A stretch of DNA of 64,000 bases from Brevundimonas alba (lineage in GTDB: Bacteria; Pseudomonadota; Alphaproteobacteria; Caulobacterales; Caulobacteraceae). The stretch spans positions 496,001 through 560,000 of the forward strand of contig NZ_JAATJM010000002.1 in NCBI RefSeq assembly GCF_011927945.1, given 5' to 3'. Shown here in pieces: positions 46,204 to 54,633 of this stretch (position 1 is the first letter of the stretch; each line of letters opens with the position of its first letter). Made by a program: the position numbers and the translations under genes. The notes under the pieces were generated by a model. That model made no database searches. It worked only from the letters and a program-made list of their open reading frames with translations, and was not told the DNA's origin.

Positions 46204-46800
46204 TCAGTTCCTCGTCAGGGCGGCTTTGGCCACGGCCGGGTGGGCGGCGGCGGTGAGACGGTAGCGGCGCCCGGAGGCGGCCGAGTATTTGCGCGCGAGG
46301 GCGGCGACCGCCTCGGCCACCTCCTCCGTGAAGGCGTCGAAGTCGGCGGGCGTGGCGAAACTGACGTCGGCCTCGACCGTCAGGGTCAACAGGCGGGCGC
46401 CCTCGGCCTCGGCCGCCTGCCGCATCCGGGCGACGTCGCGGACCATGGCGGAGGCGGTGGAGATCAGGTGATCGGCGGCATGCCGGTCCTGCGCCTCGAC
46501 GGCGTCGGGGGCGGGCGGCGACTGCAGCAGGGCAGGGTCGAGTACATACTGCCCCGCGGCCACGAACAGACGTTCGGTGAAGCCGCGCTTCTTCCGTTCG
46601 CCGGCGAGGCGGACGAGGCCGGCGGTTTCGAGCGCCCGCAGATGATGGCCGATCTTCTGGCGCGGCATGTCGAGCTGCTCGGCCAGACCGGCGGCGGAGG
46701 CGGGCTCCACGAGGGCCGCCAGAATGCGCCGGCGGATCGGCGCCATCGCCAGCAGGGCGGTGTCGAGATCATCGAGCAGGGCTGAGGGACGCGCCGTCAT
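46204..46800 (-). CDS. ArsR-family winged-helix regulator
   Basis: 198 aa. The N-terminal ArsR-type winged helix (about residues 10-80) has APIRRRILAALVEPASAAGLAEQLDMPRQ and KIGHHLRALETAGLVRLAGE. The C-terminal part (about 105-198) resembles an SRPBCC-linked extension without metal Cys/His motifs, so it is not a classical metal sensor. It lies upstream of the SRPBCC gene in one operon. A further ATG at 46815 sits inside the likely operator, so 46800 is preferred. Confidence 0.88.
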   Translation of the reverse strand: MTARPSALLDDLDTALLAMAPIRRRILAALVEPASAAGLAEQLDMPRQKIGHHLRALETAGLVRLAGERKKRGFTERLFVAAGQYVLDPALLQSPPAPDAVEAQDRHAADHLISTASAMVRDVARMRQAAEAEGARLLTLTVEADVSFATPADFDAFTEEVAEAVAALARKYSAASGRRYRLTAAAHPAVAKAALTRN

Positions 46801-46814
46801 GGCCCGAACCTGCA

Positions 46815-46835
46815 TTAGACAGCTAGAATTGTCAA
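46815..46835 (-). promoter_or_regulatory. Inverted repeat/-35-like site in front of arsR
   Basis: On the minus strand TTGACA and TGTCTAA halves are separated by 8 nt just before the arsR ATG. TTGACA could be a -35 box and the imperfect dyad the autoregulatory operator. It is AT-richer than its surroundings. Inferred only. Confidence 0.4.
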
Positions 46836-46842
46836 ATGGGCG

Positions 46843-48156
46843 TCAGAGGGAAGGCCGGATGTCCCTCGAAGCGCGTTCCAGCACGGCGGCCGGCGATTCG
46901 CCGGGGCCGACTTCCGCCACGCCCACCTCGAACTCGACCACGAAGGGCGACCGGTCGACGCCGGCGTCGAAGGCGGTGCAGCCGATCACGGCGGCGATGC
47001 GGTCAGCCGCGACGCGGCCGGAGGGACCGCGGGTGGCGGGCAGGGCGAGGGCGAAGACGTCGGCCGACAGGCGCGCGGCGGTGTCCTCGGTGCGGATCAG
47101 GCGCGAGACCATGGCGCCGATCTGGGGGAGGGCGCGGTCCAGCCAGCCGCCGTTACGTGCCTGGTGCACGGCGGGCGTTTCCGCCACGCGCAGCACGACG
47201 ACGGAGAGGGGACGCCGGCGCAGGCGGGCGCCCTCGGCGACGCGCGCGAGGTGGCTTGCGAACAGTTCGGGCGTGAACAGGCCGGTGGCGGGATCCGTCA
47301 GGCCCGAGCCGCGGGCGCTCTCCAGCGCCTTGCGGATGGCGACGTGCCGGCGGTGATGCCGCGCCAGGGCGACGATCCGTTCGGCGGTCTCTTCCTCGGG
47401 CGTGTCGGCGGCGGCGACGTCGGCGAAGCCACGGTTGTAGAGCTCCGACAGGTTTATTTCGCCCGATCCACGCAGATAGAGGACGGCGGGGATGTGATAG
47501 AGCCGCGTGTTCCGCTTCATGCCCGAGGCGATGGACAGGGCGGGGGCGTGGTCCTCGGCGCCCCAGAGCACGGCGGCGTCGAACGGGCGCTCGTGCAGAT
47601 AGTCGAAGGCGGTGTAGGGGGTCGGCGCGGCCACGACCTCGCAGCCCCGATCCGACAGGGCGTTGGACAGGGCGAGGAAGTGCCGATCCGGCTTGCCGGC
47701 GGCGAGCACGCGCAGCGGCGCGGGGTCTTCGTCGGTCGAGGGCAGGGGCTCGCCGCGAGCGGCGAAGGTCGCTTCCCGAAGCGACACCTCCTCCTCGGCG
47801 ATGGCGGCGCGGACGAGGTTCTCGAGACGCAGGGCGGCCTGGGCGGCGTGAGGCGGTCCGGACATGGCGATGTCGGCGACGCCCACGGGCCAGTCGACGG
47901 CCTCCGGCCCAATGGCCATGACCGGCAGCTTGCGTGGCGACACCGTCTGCCGAAGCGCGGCGATCCCGTCGACCGCGCCGGGCATCCGCGCGTCGACGAT
48001 GACGGTTTCCAGCGGCCAGTCGATCAGAACCTGAACCGCGCCGGCCAGCGAGCGCGCCGTGACTGTGCGCCAGCCCAGCGCGTCCAGTCCCTGGCACAGG
48101 GACCCGATCAGGTCGTCATCGGGCGCGACGACCAGAATGCGCGGATCGGAAGTCAA
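46843..48156 (-). CDS. PopA-like protein: two receiver domains and a degenerate GGDEF domain with intact I-site
   Basis: 437 aa from a TTG with GGAG at good spacing. REC1 (residues about 5-115) retains VIVDARMPG with the phospho-acceptor Asp. REC2 (about 150-270) has AVLWG at the equivalent place and no Asp. The GGDEF domain starts LTDPATGLFTPELF. Its active site reads SADVF instead of GGEEF, so it should not make c-di-GMP. The inhibitory site RTED lies exactly five residues upstream, as in PleD, so c-di-GMP binding is likely. This is the design of Caulobacter PopA, which recruits CtrA for proteolysis. Confidence 0.8.
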   Translation of the reverse strand: MTSDPRILVVAPDDDLIGSLCQGLDALGWRTVTARSLAGAVQVLIDWPLETVIVDARMPGAVDGIAALRQTVSPRKLPVMAIGPEAVDWPVGVADIAMSGPPHAAQAALRLENLVRAAIAEEEVSLREATFAARGEPLPSTDEDPAPLRVLAAGKPDRHFLALSNALSDRGCEVVAAPTPYTAFDYLHERPFDAAVLWGAEDHAPALSIASGMKRNTRLYHIPAVLYLRGSGEINLSELYNRGFADVAAADTPEEETAERIVALARHHRRHVAIRKALESARGSGLTDPATGLFTPELFASHLARVAEGARLRRRPLSVVVLRVAETPAVHQARNGGWLDRALPQIGAMVSRLIRTEDTAARLSADVFALALPATRGPSGRVAADRIAAVIGCTAFDAGVDRSPFVVEFEVGVAEVGPGESPAAVLERASRDIRPSL

Positions 48157-48327
48157 GGCGATGTCTCCAGCAGCCCCCCACCCGGGCCGCGCTCTCAAGC
48201 CGGCGGACCATAGCGAGGGTCGCCGCCGCGAGGCAACCGGCGCGGCCATCCTTTCCCCAGCCTCGAATTACGGTAAAGGAACGGCATCCGAGGCTGACGG
48301 GGCAGGGGTTTGCAGGCGAAGACGGAT

Positions 48328-49269
48328 ATGACGGAGGCGGTGCGCTGGGCGAGACCGGCGCTGTGGGGGCGTCTGGCGGTCAAGGCGTTCACGCGCAGCT
48401 GGGGCCGCGACGTGATGCTCTATACGGGCGGCGTGTCCTTCTTCGCCCTGCTGGCGGTGTTTCCGGCCATCGCCATCCTGATCGGGTTCTACAAGGCCGT
48501 GCTGTCGATCGGTCAGGTTAGCGAACAGGCGGCCGCCCTCGCCGACGTCATGCCGCACGCGGCGCGCGCCATATTCATGACCGAGATCGACCGGCTGGCC
48601 AACGCCTCGGCCCGGACCGTGTCGGCCCAGAGCGGCTTCGCCCTGATCATCGGCGGTTATGCGGCGCATCGTGGATTCAAGGCCTTGCTGGCGGGTCTGA
48701 ACCTGATCCATGACGAGACCGAGCCGCACGGGTTCCTGAAATTCAACCTGCTGGCCTTCTTCGTCGCCCTGTTCGCCTTCGCCCTGTTCACGATCGTTTC
48801 GGGCGCCGTGGTGACCTCGCGCCTGCTGGAGCACACCGGCCCCGGCGCGGTGGCGGAGCCCGGCGGCATCGGCGCGGCCTTCGTGGGCCTGTGGCCGGCG
48901 CTGGGCCTCGCTGTCGGCCTGACCTCGCTCTACCGCTACGCCATGTCCCACCGGACGCCGGTGGCGTGGTTCCCCGCGATCGTCGGCGGGGTGGTGGCGA
49001 CGGTGATGTCGACCATCTCGTCCTGGCTGTGCGCCATCTATGTCGAGCAGATCGCTCCTCTGGGCGCGACCTACGGCTCGGTCGGCGCCATCGTCGTGCT
49101 GCTCATCTGGCTGTCGTGGAACGTCAACGCCATCTTCTACGGCGGGGCCTTCGCCACCGAGATGGAAATCCTGCAGCGGTCCAGCGGCGCGCCGGAGCTC
49201 GAGCCCGCCGATCCCTTGCCGGAATCGGTCGTCAGCCTGTCCGAGCGGCGGGCGTCTCGACGGCGATAG
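48328..49269 (+). CDS. YihY/virulence factor BrkB family membrane protein
   Basis: 313 aa from ATG 48328 (an in-frame TTG at 48310 is an alternative). Six membrane spans. It has the YihY motifs: LYTGGVSFFALLAVFPAIAIL, GLTSLYRYAMSHR, YVEQIAPLGATYGSVGAIVVLLIWLSW and a Ser/Pro C-terminal tail. Once misnamed ribonuclease BN, the family is of unknown transport or envelope role. The 3' end overlaps the convergent tusA-like gene by 38 nt. Confidence 0.9.
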   Translation: MTEAVRWARPALWGRLAVKAFTRSWGRDVMLYTGGVSFFALLAVFPAIAILIGFYKAVLSIGQVSEQAAALADVMPHAARAIFMTEIDRLANASARTVSAQSGFALIIGGYAAHRGFKALLAGLNLIHDETEPHGFLKFNLLAFFVALFAFALFTIVSGAVVTSRLLEHTGPGAVAEPGGIGAAFVGLWPALGLAVGLTSLYRYAMSHRTPVAWFPAIVGGVVATVMSTISSWLCAIYVEQIAPLGATYGSVGAIVVLLIWLSWNVNAIFYGGAFATEMEILQRSSGAPELEPADPLPESVVSLSERRASRRR

Positions 49270-49462
49270 TCAGGACGCCATCGCTCTCCTCGATCGAGAG
49301 CACCCGTCCCCCCATCCCGGCCAGTAGATGCGGCACGTCGATGCGCGCCATCGGATCGGTCGCCAGCAGGGTCAGGCGCGCGCCCGGTTCCGCCGAGCGC
49401 ATGGCCTTCTGCAGTCTGAGGCTGGGCGTCGGGCAGCGATGTCCCCGGGCGTCGACGATCAT
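49232..49462 (-). CDS. tusA: TusA/SirA-family sulfurtransferase
   Basis: 76 aa. It begins MIVDARGHRCPTPSLRL, the TusA signature with the persulfide cysteine in CPxP. LLATDPMARIDVPHLLAGMG matches the second half of the fold. Members relay sulfur for tRNA thiolation or molybdenum cofactor. Its ATG overlaps the cinA stop by ATGA, so they are coupled. The C-terminal coding end overlaps yihY. Confidence 0.88.
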   Translation of the reverse strand: MIVDARGHRCPTPSLRLQKAMRSAEPGARLTLLATDPMARIDVPHLLAGMGGRVLSIEESDGVLTIAVETPAARTG

Positions 49463-49950
49463 GCTGCGATCCGGTTGAGCAGAAGCGTCAGGGCCACGCG
49501 GACGCTGGCCAGCCTGACGCCCTCGCGGCCGATGTCGCCGAAGCGGCGCTCGACATGAATCAGCCCGGCCGGTCCCGCCGCCGCGAAATGCACGAGGCCG
49601 ACGGGTTTGTCAGGCGAGCCGCCGCCGGGTCCCGCAATGCCGGTCACCGCGACCGACACCCGCGCCGCCGAGCGGGCGACGGCGCCCTCGGCCATGGCGC
49701 GCGCCACCGGCTCCGAAACCGCGCCGTGACTTTCGATCAAGGCGCCGGGTACGCCAAGCAGATCGGCCTTGGCGGCGTTGCTGTAGGTGACGAAGCCGCG
49801 ATCGACGACGGCGGACGACCCGGCCACGCCCGTCAGGGCGCCGCTGACGAGACCGCCGGTGCAGCTCTCGGCCGTGGCGACCTTCAGACCGCGGGCCGTG
49901 GCGGCCCGGATAACCTCACGGGCGAGGCTGTCGATGTCGTCGGGAAACAT
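49459..49950 (-). CDS. CinA-family protein (nicotinamide-nucleotide amidohydrolase domain only)
   Basis: 163 aa. It contains only the C-terminal CinA/PncC domain that deamidates NMN in pyridine nucleotide recycling. Motifs: VATAESCTGGLVSGALTGVAG, FVTYSNAAKADLLGVP, VAVTGIAGPGGGSPDKPVGLVHFA. GGAAGG-type ribosome site before MFPDDID. The longer frame to 50022 adds a leader in the divergent promoter region and is rejected. Gene pair with tusA. Confidence 0.92.
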   Translation of the reverse strand: MFPDDIDSLAREVIRAATARGLKVATAESCTGGLVSGALTGVAGSSAVVDRGFVTYSNAAKADLLGVPGALIESHGAVSEPVARAMAEGAVARSAARVSVAVTGIAGPGGGSPDKPVGLVHFAAAGPAGLIHVERRFGDIGREGVRLASVRVALTLLLNRIAA

Positions 49951-50033
49951 GAAGCGGGGCCTTCCGAAGCGGCTGCGAGTCGGTCCAGTGTGGCGCGATG
50001 CGCCCGGAGACGGCGCCAGCATACGGGGCGGGC

Positions 50034-52364
50034 ATGAGCGACACCACTGGCGAGTCCGGTCTCGGGTCGGGCGTCACGACAGATCCGGCGCGGCCCGCGG
50101 ACCGGCTGACGCCGCTGCTGTTTGCGCTGGCGATCTTCACCTCGGCCTCGCTGGTGTTCGTGGTCCAGCCCATGGTGACCAAGCTGGTCCTGCCGATGCT
50201 GGGCGGATCTCCGGCGGTCTGGAACACGGCCATGGTGTTCTTCCAGGCGGCGCTGCTCGGCGGCTACCTTTACGCCCACCTGCTGCAGCAGGTCGGATCG
50301 ATCAAGCTACAGGTGGCCATCCATCTGGTGCTGCTGCTGATTGCTGCCCTGTTCCTGCCGCTGCACATCAACGGCTGGCTCGGCGATCCCGACCCGAACG
50401 CGCCGATCGGCTGGCTGCTCGCCACCCTGGCCCTGTCCGTGGGCGCGCCGTTCGCGGTCCTGTCCGCGACCGCGCCCCTGTTGCAGGCTTGGTTCGCGCG
50501 GGTGCGGGCGGGCTATCCCGACGGGAAGAACCCCTACGTCCTCTATGCGGCGTCGAACCTCGGCAGCTTCCTTGCCCTGCTGTCCTATCCCGTACTGATC
50601 GAGCCGCTGACCACCCTGACCGGACAGCGCGGCTGGTTCGGCTGGAGCGGCGGCTATGTGATCTTCGTGCTGATGGTGGCTACGCTCGCCTTCGTGGTCT
50701 GGCGCAGGCGTCTGGACCGCGAGGCCGAACCGGCGCAGCTGGCGTCGACCGCCCCGATCCCGTGGCGCGAGAAGGGGATTCTGGTCCTCCTCGCCGCCGC
50801 GCCGTCCAGCCTGATGATGGGGGTGACCACCCATCTGTCGACCGATGTGGCCTCCGCGCCCTTCCTGTGGGTCATTCCGCTGGCGCTGTATCTCCTGACC
50901 TTCGTCATCGCCTTCCAGGCCCGGCCGTGGATCCCGCTGCCGATCACCCTGCCGATACAGGGCGCGATCGGGGCGGTGTGCGTGCTGCTGGTCGCCTTCC
51001 GCACCCTGGAATGGCCGATCGCCTTCACGGTGCACATCCTCGCCTTCTTCTTCGCCGCCCTGATGTGCCACCAGACGCTGGCGGCTCGGCGCCCGCCGCC
51101 TGACCGTCTGACCGAATTCTACCTGCTGCTCTCGGTCGGCGGGGTCGTCGGCGGAGCGTTCACGGCGCTGCTGGCTCCCGTGATCTTCAACATGGTCTGG
51201 GAGTATCCTCTGGTGCTGGTGCTGGTCGGCCTTGCCCGGCCATGGGGCAAGGGACCGCTGCGCGCGGAAGAGAAGGGCGCGCTGGTCGCCGCGGCCGTGT
51301 TCGCGCTGCTGCCCGTGCTGCTGTCGGCCTGGCTGACCTATGACGACGCCGCGCGCGCGAAATTCTACGACATCTCCCCGTTCGGCGTGGACCAGCTGGC
51401 GCTGTGGATTCTCGGCCCGGTGGCGATCTGCGCCTTCCTGCTGAGGGACCGCGCGCTGGCCTTCGTCGGCATACTGGCGATGATCGCCCTGTCGTCCCAG
51501 TACGTCGTCCGCATCTACGACTGGAGCTATTCGGAGCGCAGCTTCTTCGGCGTGATGCGGGTGGCGAAGATCAACGACCAACGGATGGGCGGCGACGTTC
51601 ACGTCCTGATGCACGGCACCACCCTGCACGGAGCGCAGGCCCGCGACGCCCGCTTCGACTGCGAGCCGACCCTCTATTACCACCCGATGACGCCGATCGG
51701 GCAGGCCGCGACGATCGTGGGGGCGCGGGGACCGGCGAACATCGGCGTGGTCGGTCAGGGCTCGGGCGCCATGGCGGCATACAAGCGGGCCGGGGACACC
51801 CTGACCTTCTTCGAGATCGACCCGATGGTGGACCGGATGTCGCGCGATCCGCGCTGGTTCACCTACATCTCGAACTGCGCCGCGGGCGAAATCCGGACGG
51901 TGCTGGGCGACGCACGGCTGACGCTGAACCGGGAGCGGCCCGGATCGTACGACCTGCTGATCATCGACGCCTTCTCTTCCGACGCGGTGCCGACGCACCT
52001 GCTCACGGTCGAGGCCATCGAAGGCTATCTGAAGCTCCTGAAGCCCAACGGCGTGGTGCTGCTGCACCTGTCGAACCGCAACCTCGACATCACCTTGCCG
52101 GCTATCGCCGCGGCGAAGACCCTGGGCAAGCCGAGCCTGCACAACCTGTACCAGGAAAGAAGCGGCGCCATGCCGGACATGGCCATCGCCTCCACGGAGG
52201 CGCTGGTCATCTCGCCCACCGAGCAGGGACTGGCCGACTTCCGGGCCAATCCGGACTGGTCGGCGTCGCCTGAGACGACGGTGCGGCCCTGGACCGACGA
52301 CTATGTGAACCTGTTCGGCTCGCTGTGGCGCGCCTTCCGCCCACCGCCGGAGCGGCCGTACTAG
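50034..52364 (+). CDS. Fused MFS/spermidine synthase-like membrane protein
   Basis: 776 aa. Residues about 25-490 hold 12 or more membrane spans (YAASNLGSFLALLSYPVLIEP, VILLAAAPSSLMMGVTTHLS-type). Residues about 500-776 are a spermidine-synthase-like Rossmann domain (NIGVVGQGSGAMAAY, TFFEIDPMVDRMSRD, LLIIDAFSSDAVPTHLLT). The synthase part keeps the aminopropyltransferase fold. Such fusions are common in Proteobacteria and their substrates are unknown. ATG follows GGGGCGGGC. It is divergent from cinA. Confidence 0.88.
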   Translation: MSDTTGESGLGSGVTTDPARPADRLTPLLFALAIFTSASLVFVVQPMVTKLVLPMLGGSPAVWNTAMVFFQAALLGGYLYAHLLQQVGSIKLQVAIHLVLLLIAALFLPLHINGWLGDPDPNAPIGWLLATLALSVGAPFAVLSATAPLLQAWFARVRAGYPDGKNPYVLYAASNLGSFLALLSYPVLIEPLTTLTGQRGWFGWSGGYVIFVLMVATLAFVVWRRRLDREAEPAQLASTAPIPWREKGILVLLAAAPSSLMMGVTTHLSTDVASAPFLWVIPLALYLLTFVIAFQARPWIPLPITLPIQGAIGAVCVLLVAFRTLEWPIAFTVHILAFFFAALMCHQTLAARRPPPDRLTEFYLLLSVGGVVGGAFTALLAPVIFNMVWEYPLVLVLVGLARPWGKGPLRAEEKGALVAAAVFALLPVLLSAWLTYDDAARAKFYDISPFGVDQLALWILGPVAICAFLLRDRALAFVGILAMIALSSQYVVRIYDWSYSERSFFGVMRVAKINDQRMGGDVHVLMHGTTLHGAQARDARFDCEPTLYYHPMTPIGQAATIVGARGPANIGVVGQGSGAMAAYKRAGDTLTFFEIDPMVDRMSRDPRWFTYISNCAAGEIRTVLGDARLTLNRERPGSYDLLIIDAFSSDAVPTHLLTVEAIEGYLKLLKPNGVVLLHLSNRNLDITLPAIAAAKTLGKPSLHNLYQERSGAMPDMAIASTEALVISPTEQGLADFRANPDWSASPETTVRPWTDDYVNLFGSLWRAFRPPPERPY

Positions 52365-52365
52365 G

Positions 52366-53517
52366 TCAGGCCTGCAGGTCGATCGTCGCGATCGCCTGGG
52401 CGGCGAGGCCCTCGCCGCGGCCGGTGAAGCCCATGGCCTCGGTCGTGGTGGCCTTGACGCTGACGGCGTCGAGCGGGAGCGACAGCAGGGCGGCGAGCCG
52501 TTCCCGCATCGCCTGACGGTGCGGCTTCACCTTGGGCCGCTCGCAGATCAAGGTGACGTCGACATTGATCAGCCGGCCGCCGCGCGCGTGCAGCCGCTCG
52601 ACAGCGTGCGCGAGAAAGCGGTCCGACGAGGCGCCCTTCCACTGCGGATCGGTCGGCGGGAAGTGATCGCCGATGTCGCCGTCGCCCATGGCGCCCAGAA
52701 CCGCGTCGGTCAGCGCGTGCAGGCCCGCGTCCGCGTCGGAATGGCCGATCAGGGTCTGGTCGTGGGCGATCTCGACACCGCACAGCCAGACGGAGGATCC
52801 CGGCCCCCAGCGGTGGGCGTCGAAGCCCTGGCCGACACGGATCTGATGCGGGATCAGGGCCTCGGCCATGGCGAAATCCTCCGGGAAGGTCAGTTTCATG
52901 AGGCGGGGATCGCCCTCGACAAGGCGCACCCTGCCGCCGGCGCGCTGGACGACGGTGGCTTCATCGGTCGCGGCTTCGTCGGCGGGCCAGGCGGCATAGG
53001 CGTCGACAATGGTTCGATACCGGAACGCCTGAGGTGTCTGGGCGCGCCAGAGGCCGTCACGCTCGACCGGATCGGCCATGAGGCCATCGGCTCCGCGACG
53101 CAGACTGTCGGCGACGGCGAGGGCGGGGAGGGCGCCGTCCGCGTCCGCGAGCGCCTCCAGCGTCCGCGTGATGACCGCGGCGGACAGCAGCGGGCGCGCG
53201 GCGTCGTGCACGAGCACCGGCCGCTCGCCGGGGCCGCCGAGGATCGCCAGACCGCTCTTCACTGAGTCGGCCCGGGTCGGGCCGCCCTGCGCCAGCCGCC
53301 AGCCGGAAAGACCCGACAAGGCCTCCGCCGCCTCGGCGTCTGCGCCCGGCGGGACCACGACCACGAGGTCCTCGGCGCCCGCCGTCAGCAGCGCCTCCAC
53401 CGACCAGCGGATCACCGGCTTGCCGCCCAGCATCCGCCACTGCTTGGCCCCGCCGGCGCGGGAGCCTGAGCCGGCGGCGACCACGATGGCGGCGAAGGCG
53501 GGAAGGGGTGAAGTCAT
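52366..53517 (-). CDS. ispDF: Bifunctional IspD/IspF of the MEP pathway
   Basis: 383 aa. Residues about 1-225 are IspD (cytidylyltransferase): [45 protein letters not shown]. Residues about 230-383 are IspF (cyclodiphosphate synthase): [54 protein letters not shown]. Together they carry out the third and fifth steps of isoprenoid precursor synthesis. It is divergent from dusB and tail-to-tail with the spermidine-synthase fusion (1 nt gap). Confidence 0.96.
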   Translation of the reverse strand: MTSPLPAFAAIVVAAGSGSRAGGAKQWRMLGGKPVIRWSVEALLTAGAEDLVVVVPPGADAEAAEALSGLSGWRLAQGGPTRADSVKSGLAILGGPGERPVLVHDAARPLLSAAVITRTLEALADADGALPALAVADSLRRGADGLMADPVERDGLWRAQTPQAFRYRTIVDAYAAWPADEAATDEATVVQRAGGRVRLVEGDPRLMKLTFPEDFAMAEALIPHQIRVGQGFDAHRWGPGSSVWLCGVEIAHDQTLIGHSDADAGLHALTDAVLGAMGDGDIGDHFPPTDPQWKGASSDRFLAHAVERLHARGGRLINVDVTLICERPKVKPHRQAMRERLAALLSLPLDAVSVKATTTEAMGFTGRGEGLAAQAIATIDLQA

Positions 53518-53580
53518 CCCGGCCTTCTAATCGCCGCCGTCGTGCTTGACGAGAGGAGCTTGAGCGGCGGTAAGGAGCCG

Positions 53581-54633
53581 ATGGCTGCAGGCATTCAGAT
53601 CGGCGATGTGTGGGTGCCCGGACGGGTGCTGACCGCGCCCATGACCGGCATCACCGACCTGCCGTTCCGGCGGCTCGCCAGCCGTCTGGGCGCCGCCTAT
53701 GTCGCCACCGAGATGGTCGCGGCAGCCGAACTGGCGCGGGCGCGGCCGGACGTGGTTCGTCGCGCCGCCGTCGGCGAGGGCCTGCCCCTGACGGTGATCC
53801 AGCTGGTCGGGCGCGATCCCGCCTCCATGGCCGAGGGCGCGCGGATGGCCGAGCGGGCCGGGGCTGACATCATCGACCTGAATTTCGGCTGCCCGGCCAA
53901 GGAGGTCACGGGCGCGGCCTGCGGCTCGGCTCTGATGCGGACGCCGGACCTGGCCTGTCGCCTGATGGAGGCGGCGGTGAACGCCACCAGCCGCCCTGTC
54001 ACGGTCAAGATGCGGCTGGGCTGGGACGACGCCAGCCGCAATGCGCCGGAGCTGGCGCGGCGGGCCGAGGGGTTGGGCGTCAAGGCGGTGACGGTGCACG
54101 GGCGGACGCGGCAGCAGTTCTACACGGGCGTCGCGGACTGGACGGCGGTCGGCGAGGTCAAGGCGGCCGTGACCGTGCCGGTGATCGTCAACGGCGACAT
54201 CGTCACGGCGGCCGATGCACGGGATGCGCTCGCCCGGTCTGGTGCGGACGCGCTGATGCTTGGGCGTGGCGTCTACGGGCGGCCGTGGCTCGCCGCGCAT
54301 CTGGAGCGCGCACTGGCGGACGGAACCGTGCTGGAAGAGCCCGACGCGGAGGCTCGGCTGGCGATCGTGGTGGAGCATCTGCAGGCGTCGGTGGCCTTCT
54401 ACGGCCTGCCGCTGGGGCTGAAGATGTTCCGCAAACACCTCGGCTGGTATGTCGAGCAGGCGCCGTGGCCGGCGGATCCTCTGGACCGGCGGGCGGCCAA
54501 GGCCCGGCTGTGCCGGCTCGACGAGCCGGACCAGGTCGAGCCGGCGCTGGCCGAGCTCTGGCGGCCAGTGACGCTTTCAGGCAACTCCGTTGTTGATATT
54601 GAGCCACAGTTCGCCGAAGCTGGAGCGGCATGA
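53581..54633 (+). CDS. dusB: tRNA-dihydrouridine synthase DusB
   Basis: 350 aa. FMN enzyme reducing uridine in the tRNA D-loop. Motifs: LTAPMTGITDLPFRRLA, DLNFGCPAKEVTGAACGSALM (catalytic Cys), VTVHGRTRQQFYTGVADW, PVIVNGDIVTAADA and MLGRGVYGRPWL. AAGGAG sits before the ATG at 53581. An open frame from 53542 adds 13 residues of leader. In alphaproteobacteria dusB (nifR3) usually precedes ntrB-ntrC; here ntrY follows directly, overlapping by ATGA. Confidence 0.95.
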   Translation: MAAGIQIGDVWVPGRVLTAPMTGITDLPFRRLASRLGAAYVATEMVAAAELARARPDVVRRAAVGEGLPLTVIQLVGRDPASMAEGARMAERAGADIIDLNFGCPAKEVTGAACGSALMRTPDLACRLMEAAVNATSRPVTVKMRLGWDDASRNAPELARRAEGLGVKAVTVHGRTRQQFYTGVADWTAVGEVKAAVTVPVIVNGDIVTAADARDALARSGADALMLGRGVYGRPWLAAHLERALADGTVLEEPDAEARLAIVVEHLQASVAFYGLPLGLKMFRKHLGWYVEQAPWPADPLDRRAAKARLCRLDEPDQVEPALAELWRPVTLSGNSVVDIEPQFAEAGAA

